Part shown: piece by piece, positions 33,831 through 47,499 of the stretch
How positions within the stretch are numbered: the stretch's first letter is position 1
How the letters are laid out: the number at the start of each line of letters is the position of its first letter
From: Rhynchosporium graminicola
Taxonomy: Eukaryota > Ascomycota > Leotiomycetes > Helotiales > Ploettnerulaceae
DNA length: 64,000 nucleotides
Reading direction: 5' to 3'
NCBI GenBank assembly: GCA_900074885.1
Contig: FJUW01000042.1
Location: forward strand, 338,015 to 402,014
Notes under the pieces: generated by a model
What the model saw: the letters and a program-made list of their open reading frames with translations, nothing else
Databases searched by the model: none
What the model was told of the DNA's origin: nothing
Made by a program: the position numbers and the translations under genes

Positions 33831-36800
33831 CATTGAAAATCCACCTTCTTTCTTTACATCCCTACGCCTGTCTCGAACACGTTTCTAGGACTTACCTCAA
33901 TCTCGCTCCCCAAAAGCGAAACCAAGTTAGCATGACAAAAACTCACTAAGATAAAAAGCCCATAGACTTCCAACTCGATCATGTAGAGATATGTAAAGTA
34001 GGAGAATCCAAAGTTGAATAATTATTCAGGAGCAGCCGCAAAGACGGATGCTCCCGAAATTCATGCCTGCTATCTACGTCACCTATTTTCTGAGAGCTTT
34101 TCCTTCCCTTCATTATTGTCGTGACAGTCGCTCATCGCCTTTGACTAGTAATATACTGGAACAGGCTGCTCTGGCAAATACGAGGCTAAACAAGCTTGTG
34201 AATGATCGCCATTTAAAAGAAGTTAAATATAACTGCCATCAGCATTCTCTATCTTTGATATCTCTTCATGCAGATCCCTTTGAATACACTTCCGTCGTCA
34301 AGGTTTACGGCAGTGAATGATATGAGTGGGTGCATGATGATATGGACAGTTGTTGCAAAAGTCAACGCTGCGGTTCATAATTACGCTGGTCTCGCCCTGT
34401 TCGAACGTTCCTTGTTGAGTTCAGCAAATCCATGCTTGAAACTACTCAAAATTGTTGTAGATTTTCGAAAAAACCCAAGGGGATGTGGAATCCCCATTTT
34501 AGCCTCGCGCACTTTATATCCTCAGTTCCTTCTACACCCGCACATAGGTGGTCACCCGAGTCAGCATCATCTACGCCTGCAACATTGTTGCTGCTGCATT
34601 TGCTGACTTGATTGCTGCTGCGAATTTCAGTACTTTGAGTTACAAACATGGACTTCCCGGCTGGCAAGTGTTATGCTCGGTGTCTCCAACTCGTATCCGC
34701 TATCTGATCGCTAAATGAGAAGAGAATTAAGCTAATAGGAGGTGCGATTGACTAATGAGAGAAGTTGTTGAATAAGAGGAAACAGATCAGAACAGGATTG
34801 AGTACGGAAAAGCTCTCCTTTTTGGAAACGGTCCGTCCTCTGCTCTCCTTGCCTTGTCTTCTGTCAAAAATGTGTCCATTCGAGAATTGTATCCTTAGAA
34901 TTAGGAGCTGGACCTTGGAATCGACCGGTGTAATAGTGGGGTTAAAAAGCAACGCTTGATATCCTGCAATTCGAGCTAGATCTCGAATATAATGGAGGAG
35001 CCGGTGATGTAAAACTCATGCTCAATATCTTACAACCTCTCCCAGACTGAACAAACACGACAGCTCTCCCGTGTTTTGTCAAGTCATCAGTGAATTTGCA
35101 GACTTGCGCATATTGTCGATCAGAATCCAGACTTTGGGATCTGAGCTCGACGTTGGAAATTTTGATAGGGACCTCAACTTTGAGTTAGTCGAGAGCACTT
35201 GGAGATTTCTTCGTGCTTCAAAAACCTATACACCCCTTGCTGGTCCCAGAGTTCAAATATCGCAGTTTCCTTACCTGCAGAATCATCATGATCGGTCCGA
35301 ATGACTGGCCTTGGAGCGTTTTCTAAGCGTGCGGTCATCAATGGCGTCCAACGAGAATATTTAATTTCTCTTGGAATGATAACGTCTCGATAGAACGTTT
35401 CAACTGGTAAATAATATAGGCTCATACAATATTTCGGTCAGTTAGTTGCCGAATAACAAATGATGAAGAGGAATAATTTTGTAGCTCTAGGTCATGCCTA
35501 GGTGGAACCATGAACTATTTTAATCCAGTTCTCCATCAATGGTGGTAGAGACACGAGGTCAAACACAATCGCTGACTTTCTTTCGATTTACAATTCCCAT
35601 CAAGTATGCTTGGTATGACTCATCTTACTCTGAGCACCGCCACTTGGCGGAATTGTCGCTTGTGAAGGAGAAGTCTGGCAAGGAACGCTTTCGTTTACAT
35701 AACAATGACCTACAACAACAACAACAACAACATTCTCTTCGACTTAACTCAAGGCACTTGCCAATAATGACAGATCTGCAATTTAAATCTATCAGTATGT
35801 CAGCAGCTCAGGAAAAAGTAGCGTCCGAGAGCTTGGTACTTTGTGTGCTATGGCGGCTGTCAGATTATTCATTTCCCTTCCATATGGCTTTGACATCAAG
35901 GCTCTGCGTGCTTTGACTCTCGGCGTAGTAACTGATGGTACAATCCGACTAGAAATGAAGAGGATCTCGAAAATTTCCGAGGACATCCCTGATCGACATC
36001 GAGGACTAGGTACCAGTGATGATTCCGGGGATACGGCGCTCGAAGTTAAGAACTGAAGGCTTATGAGACGCCATGTCTTTTATCTTGGCGGTAGATCAGA
36101 GGCGGTAAATGAAGCATTGGGAACGATCTGTCGATCTTTCGAAAGGCATTGATTCGATCGCACTTGTTACTGAGCTGAGCATTATTTCAAGTTTGTTACA
36201 GGATTAGGAGAGTTTTGAAGAAGATGATCAGGACATCCTCTATGAGACATTACTCTAGGAAAGTCAGGGCCTATCCATGAAGGGAGAGACATGAACTAAG
36301 CAAACCACTTGCGGGTTAAAGAGGAACATTAAAGTCCTCAGCTAATCGTGATCGGGGAACATTAAACATGGATATACACCGTCACTAGACGACAAGGTAT
36401 CGGAACCTTCCGCGTACAAAGAGAGACATGTTCAACAACTAAGCCATGATGAGCCTGTCGGAAGCCGTCAATATGCCAGAGAGCGACAACCGGCAGCTGA
36501 TCCTCTCGACAAATCGGGGATGTTGGAAGTCCGGCACTCTTGATCAAGGAGCAGATCTCTTGATTAGTTGATGGTGATCATAAGGCGTGATTTTCTCCTA
36601 GTGCGGAACCTTTACGGCAGTCGCTCAAGTACCGGAGTCTTTTCTTCACTTTAAGGAGCGTCGGATGCTGTCAAAGTTTACTGAGATGAAGGACCGCGTG
36701 GGAATTTGCGAAGATCCATCTGAAAGCAGGATAAGTCGAACTGCCTAGCATGTTTGGGGCGAGATGTTATGGAGGAAGTTGGTCTATGAAATGTGGCATA

Positions 36801-39800
36801 CCCCGTCGCGCTTGTCAAGCCGGTAAATTCCTTAGTGGATAGGCTATTACGAAGAGAGATAAAGCATCCGGCTGGCTCGTGATACTTCGTAACGCCATCT
36901 CGAGACTATGGAATGGTCCAAAGCTTTGAAGCCCACAAGGAAAACAAACCGAGAGTCCCTGTCAACTATGCAATAGGCGTTGATGCTGCGGGGGAAGCAG
37001 TCTTCGCCCCAAAAGCTAGTCAAGCCTGACAAGGAAAAAGTCGGAAAGAAGTCATCTGCTCCTAGACACAGCAAGACACTAGCCGCAGCTTTCCATAGCT
37101 TCCGCGAGCTGGCATGACAAAACGCAACAGACAGGGCGCATCTTAGTCAACCATCTTCTCGCCCGTTTATGCCAGGAGGGGCTGCCTCGGTCAAATCTCC
37201 TTGAGGGGAGGCACCTCCGTTGTCAAAGTACCTAGTGTCACTAAAATTGCAGACCGGTCGAGGCTACTAGGGCAAATGTTGAGGTAGCGCGTGGATATAC
37301 CGGATGTAGGCCGATCTGGTGCGCTACTCTTACTTAGTGGATGACCCGTCGTATTATCGTAAAGAACTACAGAATTGTCACGTTGAGACATCAGTACTAA
37401 CTACGAGCAAGAGACTGAGTCACTTTCGCCGTCTGGCAACGCAGATTTCCCCTCCAGGGAAAAGCTTTGTTATGTGGGAGACGCTACCGACTGGCCGCTC
37501 ACTATGAGTCTTTCCTGTCTGGATGCCGAGAATTGTTGAAACAAACTAATCGACACGAGGCTTTTGACAATAGCCCCTTGGCAGTGTGCAGTCAATAGAG
37601 GATCTCGGATCTGGGATTAATTAACCTTCCACAGATTCGTTACTCGGTGGAACGGAAAATGAATCAAAGAAAGGGCAGAACGTGTAGGTCCATCTTTCAG
37701 GATCATGAAGAGTTTATCGTCTGAGCGAAAGGCGTCTGGGATTTGAGATTTGCTCGTTACTAGAGCAGAGTTTCTTTGCACTTGAGGCTTATTGAGTGCT
37801 TTCCGTCTGAGATGGGCACATATATTCAAATGGAAAACTAGACAACTCGGCAACGTGTAGAGCACGGCCACTTGAACAAATATCCGAGTGACTGAAGACA
37901 AGAAACGCTTGAGTCGGATGAATGGTAAAGAATAAGCTGGGAGAATTTATGAACGTTCGAAGCAATAATACATTGACAGTACAGGCAAACATGTGAATAT
38001 TCTGCTGGCATGTTGCGGAGATAATTCCTTGTCTCTTCCACAATACTCGTAAAGGGCACGATCTTTCCACTCACGACGCTGACTCAAGTGCCCTTTAACA
38101 AATGGGGTTATTTTCCCCGGCCTTGACATCGATCAAAGTCTAGTGTCCGCGTAGGGCAATAACAATAAGCTCTCATCTAAATGGAGCACATGGCGGTCTG
38201 GAAAAAGGGACTTTCCGTCAAGAACCCATCGAGACACAGCGATCAAAATTGGTCCTTCCCGGTACTTGATAAGGCGAAGAATACAATTCGTCAACTCAAA
38301 GCAAAGATAGCCAACTAAAGTGGCGTTGCTCGTATTGGTATCTCACTTGAGATTTGATGCGAAGAAAGGATATCGATACCAGCGACTTGTACTGTTATCC
38401 CGTCAGCTGTAACGCTCCAAATAGGTTTCGCGACCGCAAGTTCACTCGGCAACGATACAGATTGCTTGAATTTGCGGCACTTGCAACGATCTAGCCTCGC
38501 TCGCCGCTGTTGCTGGGTAGGAATAGGCGTTGCGTAGGTACTCGGGTTCTTTGATGAAGAAAGGGAGGAAGTGGCTTGTGGTGGAACACTGAAGCTAGCT
38601 GGCTGGACTTCCAGTAACACGGTCCACGGGGCTCAAACCTCGGATTCCTCAAGTGACAAGACAAGCAGACGCAAGAACCAGGGGATGGGATGTGACAGCT
38701 GTCGTTTGTTTGGGTACGAATACTGCCTACTAGGTAAGGATGCAGAAGTGGTACTTGCATGTCGGTACCCACGAACAATACAGGTACCTAGGTACTTCCC
38801 AATGGCACAACAATAGACTGTAAGATGCCCTGCACGTTATGTGATTGCTGGGATTCTTGGGGACCTGGTAGGCAATGGCGGGGTGATCCGGGGCCTGTGG
38901 CCTGCCGGCCTTGTCACGGCGTCACCAGTTCGGAACCAGAATCAGTAATCAGGCAACGCAACGCTACCTACCAGGTATCATCTGGAGCGGACAGTCTCTA
39001 AGATTGGTCCTGTACGCAGATGCACGTTTCCACGAGTATTTTATCAGAGGAGGATGCTGTAAAGAAATGGTGTACGTCTGCAAGATCCAGCACCATACGT
39101 TCTGTACCACTTAGAACGCTGGAATCGGTCACCGCGGAATCACACCACACTGACAGCAGAGCACTTAATCTCGTTTTCTTCACTGTGTAAAAGCCTCAGA
39201 GGTTTGCCTAGGGAGTATAGAAGCCCGAGGAGGCCGCTATATAGTAGCTGAGGACTTCTCCGTATAATTTTTTGGCTTGTATAAATGCATCGTTCTACAG
39301 AGCCAACATGGCACCCGAGATCCAGACCTGTTTGTATCCACGGATCGATTCTTAGAATTCCACACGACAGGATTCTCGCATCGAATACCGAGCTCTAAGA
39401 TCGTCCCGTTCCCTGTCGAGACCGGTTTTTCTCTGCCGCTGTCTTACGTTCTCGGCTCGAGTCATGAAACTTGACACTTCGTGACAGAAGCCCGAATGGG
39501 TGGCAGAGGAAGCCCGAAGAAATGGTCATAGACGGCGGGGTGCATGCTTGGTCAGGTGTCACTGTTACAACTTGCATTTTCCCCAAACTTCGGGGATGCT
39601 GGCTGCCGTTACGATGCGATGGTAATTGAGGCTGTCGCTGTCGTCGAACATTGTCAGGCCCAATTACGAACAGTCACTTGTGGTGATGCAGTACCGAATG
39701 CTGGCTGACCTTAGGTTACGAGTATCTGCAGCTTCCCGACTGCGAGATAAATGACAATTCTTCATAGAGATCGATCATCGTAGACGTTGGATATGCTGTG

Positions 39801-42600
39801 CAGCACATCATACTGTATCATCTCTAGAACATCAGTCCCCCCCGCTGCGTGCCCAACATCTTCTATCGCCGATGTTAGGTACCGTGTTATCGTAACGAGG
39901 TACGGGAACTGACTGACCTGTACTTGAAGACCCCGCTCGCACTTGTTGTATCCAGAACTGCGCTGCTACACAATATAATTGCATAGGCACTTACCGACAT
40001 GATCCAATTAACTATCTTGACATCTTGGTGGGAGACATAATAGATACAAAAGCAAACACACCTGCCAAACGTTCAACTTGACTTGACGGTTCATCAGCCT
40101 GACAGGCTGCGGACAGCGGGCTGACCCGTTCATGGCTGAAAATCCCAACCGGTAGAATAAAAGCAAGCAAACATTGCTTAGGAATCCCGATACAGAACAT
40201 TTTGCGATGCAGAACATTTTGCGAGACATCTCGATCAAAGAAGCCAATATCAGAAAGCAAATCTGGACGCAAGCCTGCCGTGATCTGCCTATCGTCGCAA
40301 GGGCAAGGGCAAGGGAGTCGGGGAAGCAAATCATAGACAGGGGCTCGGGGGATCTCAATTGATTGACAGGAGGAGCCTGATCCATGACATGACATGACTG
40401 GCTGCGTTCGTCGCAAGGTTTCCGCGATCCGAAGAAGATCTTCTTCATCTCCAGGATTAATCGCAGGGTCTTGCTCGTCAATCTCGTTACCGGATTTCCA
40501 ACGACTCGTGGTGCCATCTACAGAACCAATAACCAACAAATTTACATGTCGTACCACTGCAACGACAACGGCATGTATGCCAGCCATCGCTTCGTATCGC
40601 GACATCTCGCCATGGAAACTGGAGAGCGTCGGACCGGCGCGTGTAACAGTTCTCCCTCACGACGTACAATTGGTCCCAGCAGTTCGAATCGTAGCATCGC
40701 CCAGGCTGGGTGATGGATCCCGAGTCGATACTTGGAGTCACCATCCCAGATTCTGCAGCTCGACATATCTGTACAACAAACAACCAAGCTACGATCGGCC
40801 GCTGAAACATCTGTATTCATGCTGTGTTGGCCAGCTCGTCGTCTTCATGACCGTAACCTAAGACCGCCCAAAGTCACTGGGGGTTATTCATTCCAATTAC
40901 TGAGAGCCACGAGAATGGCTTGCTAAGAATTGCTAAGATCAGTAGGCAAAGATGTGGAACGACTGTGAGACCTGTAGAAAGATTCACATTCCAGATATTA
41001 CGAGATTCATTACCCTCGACCTCGCTCTGTCAGGGGGCCCGGAAGCAGCACTGTGAAAGATTGTGACAGACTAGCTATCCCTCTCCAAAGTCAGATGTTA
41101 GGGACTTCAGTCTGTGCTATAAGTTTCGGAGTCCCTCGTGGCCACCCGGATAGGCTTCGATGGTAGCTCTGGCGTAGACTAAACGGCTCAAGCATGTGCA
41201 GAAGGGCACCAGTCATTCCAAAAGAAGCATTACGAAACACAGACTCCCTACCAAACCACATGATGAGTCGAGATCTTTAGTCATCGAAACACCTTCAGCA
41301 GTACTCTACTGATCATAGCGTTACTTCGTCTGATTGTAATTTTCCACAATTTTCCGCAATGCAAGAGCACGGATACTTACATCTCACTACAGCTGCAAGA
41401 TACTGCAATGCTCTTCGTGTACGAGCACCAGAAACCACGACACCTCGATGAGCACAACATTATCTGAGATGGCTGGCTGCAGGTTCTTGCGCACTGGTCC
41501 CAGAAGCTCCTTTGATACGCCCTCCAAAGAAGAAGATACCGGCGATGTCGACTGAAAGATTGTCATCACCAGAAATAGTGGACCATTTTCGGTTTCATGG
41601 CGCCGCCGCACACATGCACTTGGGTCTTTCCAGAAACGGATCTACTGTACTTGAATTAAAGTGTAAATTACGACTTGGTTGATTAGTAACACAAACGTAT
41701 ACATGTATACGATACGGCGTCAAATTAGGTCTCATCTTCTAACAAATGTCATTGTCAGTGGCAGAAGTGCCGAAATATATCCAGCTATCAGAGCCAATAA
41801 ATTTTGGATTCATTTTCGAAACTTCATCCCCTCTCCCACTACACATTCGGCCTAGGACGTTCCTAAAATGTTGACGGCTTGCAGCAATTTCCCCCCACCG
41901 TCCAGAGCTGTCAACGACTCAACGTGGTCTAGCAGGCGAATTGTGAAACAACCTGAAGGATGCGTCTCTGATATTTTGACTTTTGACACAACGACATTTA
42001 TCGGCATGATCCTTGTGCAATTGGAAGAAGCGTCACACAGACGACAGTGATCTTGACCCGACTGCCCTAAGTCACGCAGAGGTGATACTTTGACTTTTGT
42101 CACGCAATAAATGCTTCGTGAAGCACCAGAGCATCTTTGATCCTCGCACAGTTCCCACACCATGTTTAATGTTCATATAGAGATAATCTTGGGGCCCCGA
42201 ACATTCGATTGACCGAGAAAGGAAGAAAGAGAGATGAGCTTCTGCTTCCTTAATCCTGGTTCGGAACAATAAGTGTGGCGTGCAGAAAACCAAGGCTGAG
42301 CTCTCTACTAGCCCAGGGCCCCTGGCGGATCTTCAATGCATGTAGGAGGAACACACTTCAACGGCCGTAGATTATTACGGCCTCAAAAGTTTAGGATTGG
42401 GGTCTCATCAGGATCAAGCTTGGCATACTGTACTATGTAGGCAGGTACAATATGTCTATCTATACTAAGGTAAGTACTACGTTGGCAAATTCTATGCTCC
42501 AAATACCCGGCCGAATGCACTCAGAGTACGAACACGTCTAAGTTGGTCTCTCCTTGGCAATCAAGATATTATAAGTTTGTTTCTGTGTTTTTCTCGCTAA
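33831..42600. other. Gene-poor region, about 8.8 kb
   Basis: No gene could be supported on either strand. Open frames are short (60-200 codons), overlap each other on opposite strands, and lack domain or splice logic. The most protein-like piece is on the minus strand at 35174-35425 (EIKYSRWTPLMTARLENAPR ... AIFELWDQQGVYRFLKHEE), which may be a gene relic with a 3' splice site just before it. An (ACA)n run lies at 35712-35732. C runs occur near 39838. The region may be long regulatory DNA of the homeodomain gene, decayed repeats, or both. Confidence 0.45.
35712..35732 (+). repeat. (ACA)7 microsatellite
   Basis: Uninterrupted trinucleotide run of about 21 bp in non-coding sequence. Confidence 0.85.
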
Positions 42601-42608
42601 ATTCCATG

Positions 42609-42634
42609 GCAAGCAAGCAAGCAAGCAAGCAAGC
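42609..42634 (+). repeat. (GCAA)n microsatellite
   Basis: About 6.5 uninterrupted copies of a 4-bp unit. A looser TCAA run follows at about 42700-42725. Confidence 0.9.
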
Positions 42635-45330
42635 GGAAAGAAGCCGAACGGAGATTTCCAAGACGCACTGTCCATCATCCAAGCTCAGCTTTTTTGACAA
42701 TCAGTCAATCAATCAAATCAATCAGACCCATCTCCACCCAGAACCTGGCCCTTCTGGACAACATCCTATCCCTACAGCTTTCCGTACTCCGTAATCCTCT
42801 GCTCCCCACCAGGGATGTCCTTAACAACGGCAGGCAGGTAGGAATCAAGTCCCTGTGTTAATCATCCTTGTCTTCAGGTCCGACCCCAGACATAGCAAAG
42901 AATTGTCGAGGCTTGCGAGGGCCGAGCGAAACAGAAGATGAACGATGAACGATGAAGAACCAATCGAACAACAGGATTGCGAAACAAAGAAGCAAACACA
43001 ATCCGCTGCGGACCGTTGGGACGCTTTTCTGGACGTTTCTTCGCATTCATCTCTACAATAAGAATGTAGGACCGCAAGAAGACGACAGGCTGATGAAATC
43101 AAAAGCCCAGCTCAAGGAAAAAGCAATGCTACCTAGCTATCACCCTGTATTCAGCCAGCCAATCTCCATTTTTGGCGTGGTCCAGGCATCAATCATTTCA
43201 CCGCAGTATCTTCAACCCCACCACACATCAAATTCGGCATTAAATGTCAGGTATCGAACGAACTTTTTGACATGCCATCACATGCTCTAGATCAACCAAG
43301 GCTCCCCATGAATACAGTTCAACGTTTTGTTCCATACATAACAGCAGAGACGTAGGGCGCATATGGATGAACCTTAAACGTTGCCCATGTATCCAATGAA
43401 GCTCATAGCTGATCATTGTTCAGTTGGCCGAGCGCGGATTCGAAGTTGCGATAGGCACATAAGATCATAAAGTCTGGACTCATGACAAGACTTCAGTTCC
43501 AGACAAGGTCGGGGTCTCTGGGTCTTGATCTAACTTTAAGAACTTACTCATCCTGTCAGTCAGGTTTACACCCTCATCCTGATCCTCAAGGTAGGATGAA
43601 AGCTAATCCAGGTTATCTAACCTCAAGTTGCCATCAACCGTACGTTTCAAATTATGTGAGCTTAGCTACTGCAGCAAGGAGAAGAAGATGCTCGGCAGCC
43701 TGTCAGAGGATTCACCGTGAGTTCATGTCATGTACTCCAACTCTCATAATGCTGTGACCAGCCAAGCTAGAGAGGTAGGTCACTTGTGCTTTGCCTGATG
43801 AGCATGATATTTTGCTTTATTGAGAAAGGCTGAGGGATGACCACGTAGACATCAATATTTCTCTTTTCGGACTCTTCCACTTGTAACGAGTCCTTATACC
43901 AGGTTGTAGAAGGCAATGCCCCCACCCACCGAGAAACAAGCAACAGTAGCATTGCACGGAAGAGCAATATGACAGGGAGATCCGGACGTATGTCTGTTTC
44001 TGCATTTCGCAAGATATTCTTGCCAGGAATTGAACTGAATCAGTGTCCCGAAAGGGACATAACACCGCTTTCATCTGGTATCTGGCATAAGTGTGTCGAT
44101 TCCCTGACCTGGTAGTGGCAGTCGCAACGAACGTCTTCAAGTAGACACGGCACTGCTATCATCAGAACTCTTTTTGCCGATGCGGTCACAATGCAGAGTC
44201 GTGATACTTTCTGCAGTCTCCGCAAGCTGATGGTCGAATCGCAACCCTTCCGCAGCACAGGGGTCCAGCAACTCTGTACCGCAGTTGGGCTCCCGGTAAG
44301 TTGCAGGTCCAAACTGCCCCCTGCCCGGCATTAGATGTTTCCTGGTCGTTCTCGGGGACTTTGGCTGCACCGCACATCGATCCAACCTCTTACCAGAGAC
44401 TCATCCTGCCATCGCACACTGCAGTGACACTTGCACTTGGGATCGCACCTGCTAAACGCCCCTGAACCGCACTATCACTAGCAGCACTGGATGGGCCACG
44501 ATCCTGACCGCTGCGGCACCTCTGTAGGCTGGCGTGCCTGACCCATGCTTAGCCGGTATTCTTATTAGTGAGTTCTGTGAGCTGGGTCATCAAGCCTATC
44601 TAGGTATGGTGACTAGACGCCACTGGTAGTACAGCTAGCTAGGTAGGTACCTAAGGTATGGCTCGATATGCCATCATCTCCAAGCAGCCTCCACAGCTAT
44701 GAATTGGTGGGTATGGGGCTGTCGGATGCAGGTTGAGAGGAACATTTCCGTTTCCACATCATGTTTACCTAGCGTAGTAAACTTGCATGCCTTACCCTTA
44801 TTATTCCATTTTCATTATTTGCTCTCCGGTATGACGGATGGACCTTGGCTCCCAGGCTCTACAAGGTATTGACTACTGAATGACATTTTGATTCTTTCCT
44901 GGAACCTGTTAGAGTTAGAGGCTTAGAGCTGACTTGAGAACTAAACTCAGATCAAGCCCTGTTTCTCTTCTCTGTCATGTCCTGTCTTGTCTTGTCTTGT
45001 CGTGCCTAGTAGGAGTAATGTAACTGTAGTTAGGACCCAGCACAGTACAGCACGAACCTCGATGCAGTCCGGAACAGTTACAGGGTCCGCCATCCAGCGC
45101 CATCTTGCTTTGCTTTGCTTCACCTAACTTTCAACTCAACTACACTACGCCTCATCTTCATCTGTTTCTTGACCCCCTGTTGCCGTCTTTCCTCTTCGGG
45201 ACAGTCTGGCAAACACCCATCACCCCGGCATATACAGCGGGCCGTCGATCAACAAGACAAGGCAAGGTAGGGCCCTGACTTGGTCAAAGCACTCGAGTAT
45301 ACCTTGTGTAAGTACATATAAGATCACCCA
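42635..45330. other. Non-coding region upstream of the homeodomain gene
   Basis: About 2.7 kb without a supported gene. It contains short direct repeats, a palindromic TAGGTACCTA near 44645-44656, and a (CTTGT)n run. Likely part of a long upstream regulatory region of the regulator at 46 kb. Confidence 0.4.
44984..45001 (+). repeat. (CTTGT)n microsatellite
   Basis: About three and a half copies of a pentanucleotide; related (TTTGC)n copies follow near 45105-45120. Confidence 0.75.
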
Positions 45331-46073
45331 CCCCATGTTCAGTGAGTGGAGTACTATTCTAGACGACATCACTACAGCCTCAATTCCTACCCACTACATA
45401 TTACCTACGATCTTATCGCACAGTACTACAACATACTTGTATGATCAGGACCACCAATTCAACGCTCATTCCGGTCATCATTTAATATCATCTACAATCC
45501 TCGACCGCACATCTTCTCCCCTAGACCATACATCTATTTTCTTCCGAGAAAGTAGTGTGCAGATCCGATCTCCTCATCCATACGTCTAGATTCAATTTAC
45601 AATCTTCCACTCGTCATACTCGGACTGCTTCTTTTCAAGCATCCGTGACTTCTTCTCTATTTCAGAAGTTCTTTTCCCACAAATCATCCTTCAAGTCGCA
45701 AAGCTGGCCACCGCCGTCCTTACCCAGGTGTCTGCGGGGCACGACGACGTGTGGACTTCGAGCAGGTACTCATTTGGAGATAAGAGCTTCCAAACAGGTA
45801 TGTTACATGTTGGTCCCTGCACTATTTGCACAATCTCCACTTGCTTTACTTCCTTCGTTACCACTTTTCCAGCTTTGTGGGTCGGTTGTGTACCTAGTTG
45901 CAGGTGGTGTACCTACCTACCTTGTGATAGCGGATAGAGACCGTCAGATGTCTAGCACTCCTAAGCGTCGATGTTGTTTAGGCTCTTACTGGTGTAATCC
46001 TATAACTTCAACAATCTCTCTTCGCTTGAAGATTTTTCATTTTCAATCCCACAATCGATGAACAAGTACGGCA
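45331..46073 (+). promoter_or_regulatory. Long 5' leader with uORFs, homeodomain gene
   Basis: C/T-rich leader-like DNA before the start codon at 46074. It contains many upstream ATGs, including a 168-codon frame (45555-46061) and an ATG at 46058 that opens an 82-codon frame running past the main start in another frame. The ATG at 46058 has a poor context (T at -3), whereas 46074 has G at -3, which suits leaky scanning. Confidence 0.45.
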
Positions 46074-47499
46074 ATGTTGTTCACAGACACTTACCATCGT
46101 CTAGGCCGCTGGGATTCCCCAAAATCACAGAATTCATCTCACATCACTTCTCCAGTGCAGAGGAGGAGTATGATGGAGCACCCTCAATCTCTATATCCGA
46201 GTCAGCCGTGGGAAAGCTCAAGATCGGAAGGTACGAAGATGCCGGCTCTCAGCATCAGACCATCACCTGGCCATCATCTTCCCGGCCCATCATCTCTTTT
46301 GGATAGCAGACTTCAAGGTGTGCATTCAATACCTCGATCAGAATGCAGGTCGCCATCCCAATCAGCACAGCTACAAATGTCCCCAGTGCAATTACCACCC
46401 ATTCGAGAGGTAAGTCTCTCAAGACATTTTCCTTAATGCTTTCGTTTCAAGTTCTAACACTTCAGCAGCTTGTTGACCTATCTGGTCGCGGCGAAAGGAG
46501 GGAAGGCGAATACAGAGCAAATGAGTCTCCGACATCGATTGGCAAGCGTAGGCGGACCGCAGACGAAGAGAACGATGGGGAGGACTCCAGAGAGTCGACC
46601 TTCCCAAGGATCAATAGAAGTCCACGAATGATGGATAGACCCCACAGCGCAGCGACAGTCGGTCCTACTCGACATGCAAGCACCGCATACGACACGCACT
46701 CCGCCCGATCCAGCCCATATCAGTCAAGACGTGGCCTGCCCGCAATGCGATCTTCTCCGAGCTTTGAACTTCCCAGCCGACAAGATGATAGACCAACACT
46801 ACCGAGCCTCCCGTCAATGATGCCAGCACACAATTCATCAATACCAAGAAGTGTCCAGCCCCTCTCGGAATACGCCTTCGGATCACCAAGACAGAGCCTA
46901 CAAACATATCCACCACTCTCTGCAGCAACCTACGAGCCTGCAACGTACCAGCAGCCTTCAACATACGCCTACGGTTATCCACCGCGCGGACATTCATACC
47001 CTGGCCCGGTTTCTTCCTATCCCAACGGAAACGACAGAAGTCCCTTTTCTTCGGCACAGCATGCCATGTATCCGAATAATATGAGTCCCTACAGTTCAGA
47101 AGGACATGACAGAGAAGGAGATACCAGACAAAGAAAGAGGCGTGGAAATCTTCCAAAGGAGACAACAGACAAATTAAGGACGTGGTTCATGGCGCACTTG
47201 ACACATCCATATCCAACAGAGGATGAGAAACAAGAGTTAATGAGGCAAACCGGTCTTCAAATGAGTAAGTTTTTCAAAGCTGTGACATAAATTGCCATTG
47301 GTACTAACTTCTGTCAGATCAAATTTCAAACTGGTTCATTAATGCCAGGCGGCGTCAGCTCCCAGCCATGATCAACAATGCGCGTGCTGAGTCTACAGCT
47401 CGTTCTGCTCGCGCTCAAGATGGCCAAGGCCAAAGCACCTCTTATGGGAATACTCAAAGGGGCTCCAGTGAGGGTGATGAGAGTGCGTATGATGACTGA
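46074..47499 (+). CDS. TALE/KN-type homeodomain transcription factor
   Basis: Three exons: 46074-46409, 46466-47264 and 47318-47499, 438 aa. An in-frame TGA just upstream fixes 46074 as the first ATG of the frame. The N-terminal 330 residues are disordered and rich in Ser, Pro, Tyr and Gln, as in fungal activators. The homeodomain runs from about residue 335 (RKRRGNLPKETTDKLRTWF) to about 398. It has the three-residue loop HPYPT that defines the TALE class and a recognition helix QISNWFINARRRQLP with Ile at position 50. The second intron lies inside the recognition region, a common position in the class. The closest fungal relatives I know are the Podospora pah1 and yeast Tos8/Cup9 types, which control development and stress genes. 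Intron 1 ends in TTCAGCAG, a tandem acceptor that could add or drop one Gln. Confidence 0.88.

Noticed and set aside
35539..35916. 125-codon plus-strand frame with a poly-Gln run
   Set aside because: The Gln run is an (ACA) microsatellite in non-coding DNA; the flanks lack protein character.
40008..40605. 197-codon and 169-codon overlapping minus frames
   Set aside because: Both strands are open here, and none of the translations has domain-like order or splice support.
45555..46061. 168-codon frame before the homeodomain gene as a separate gene
   Set aside because: Low-complexity leader-like DNA, no domain, and it abuts the regulator start; treated as a possible uORF only.
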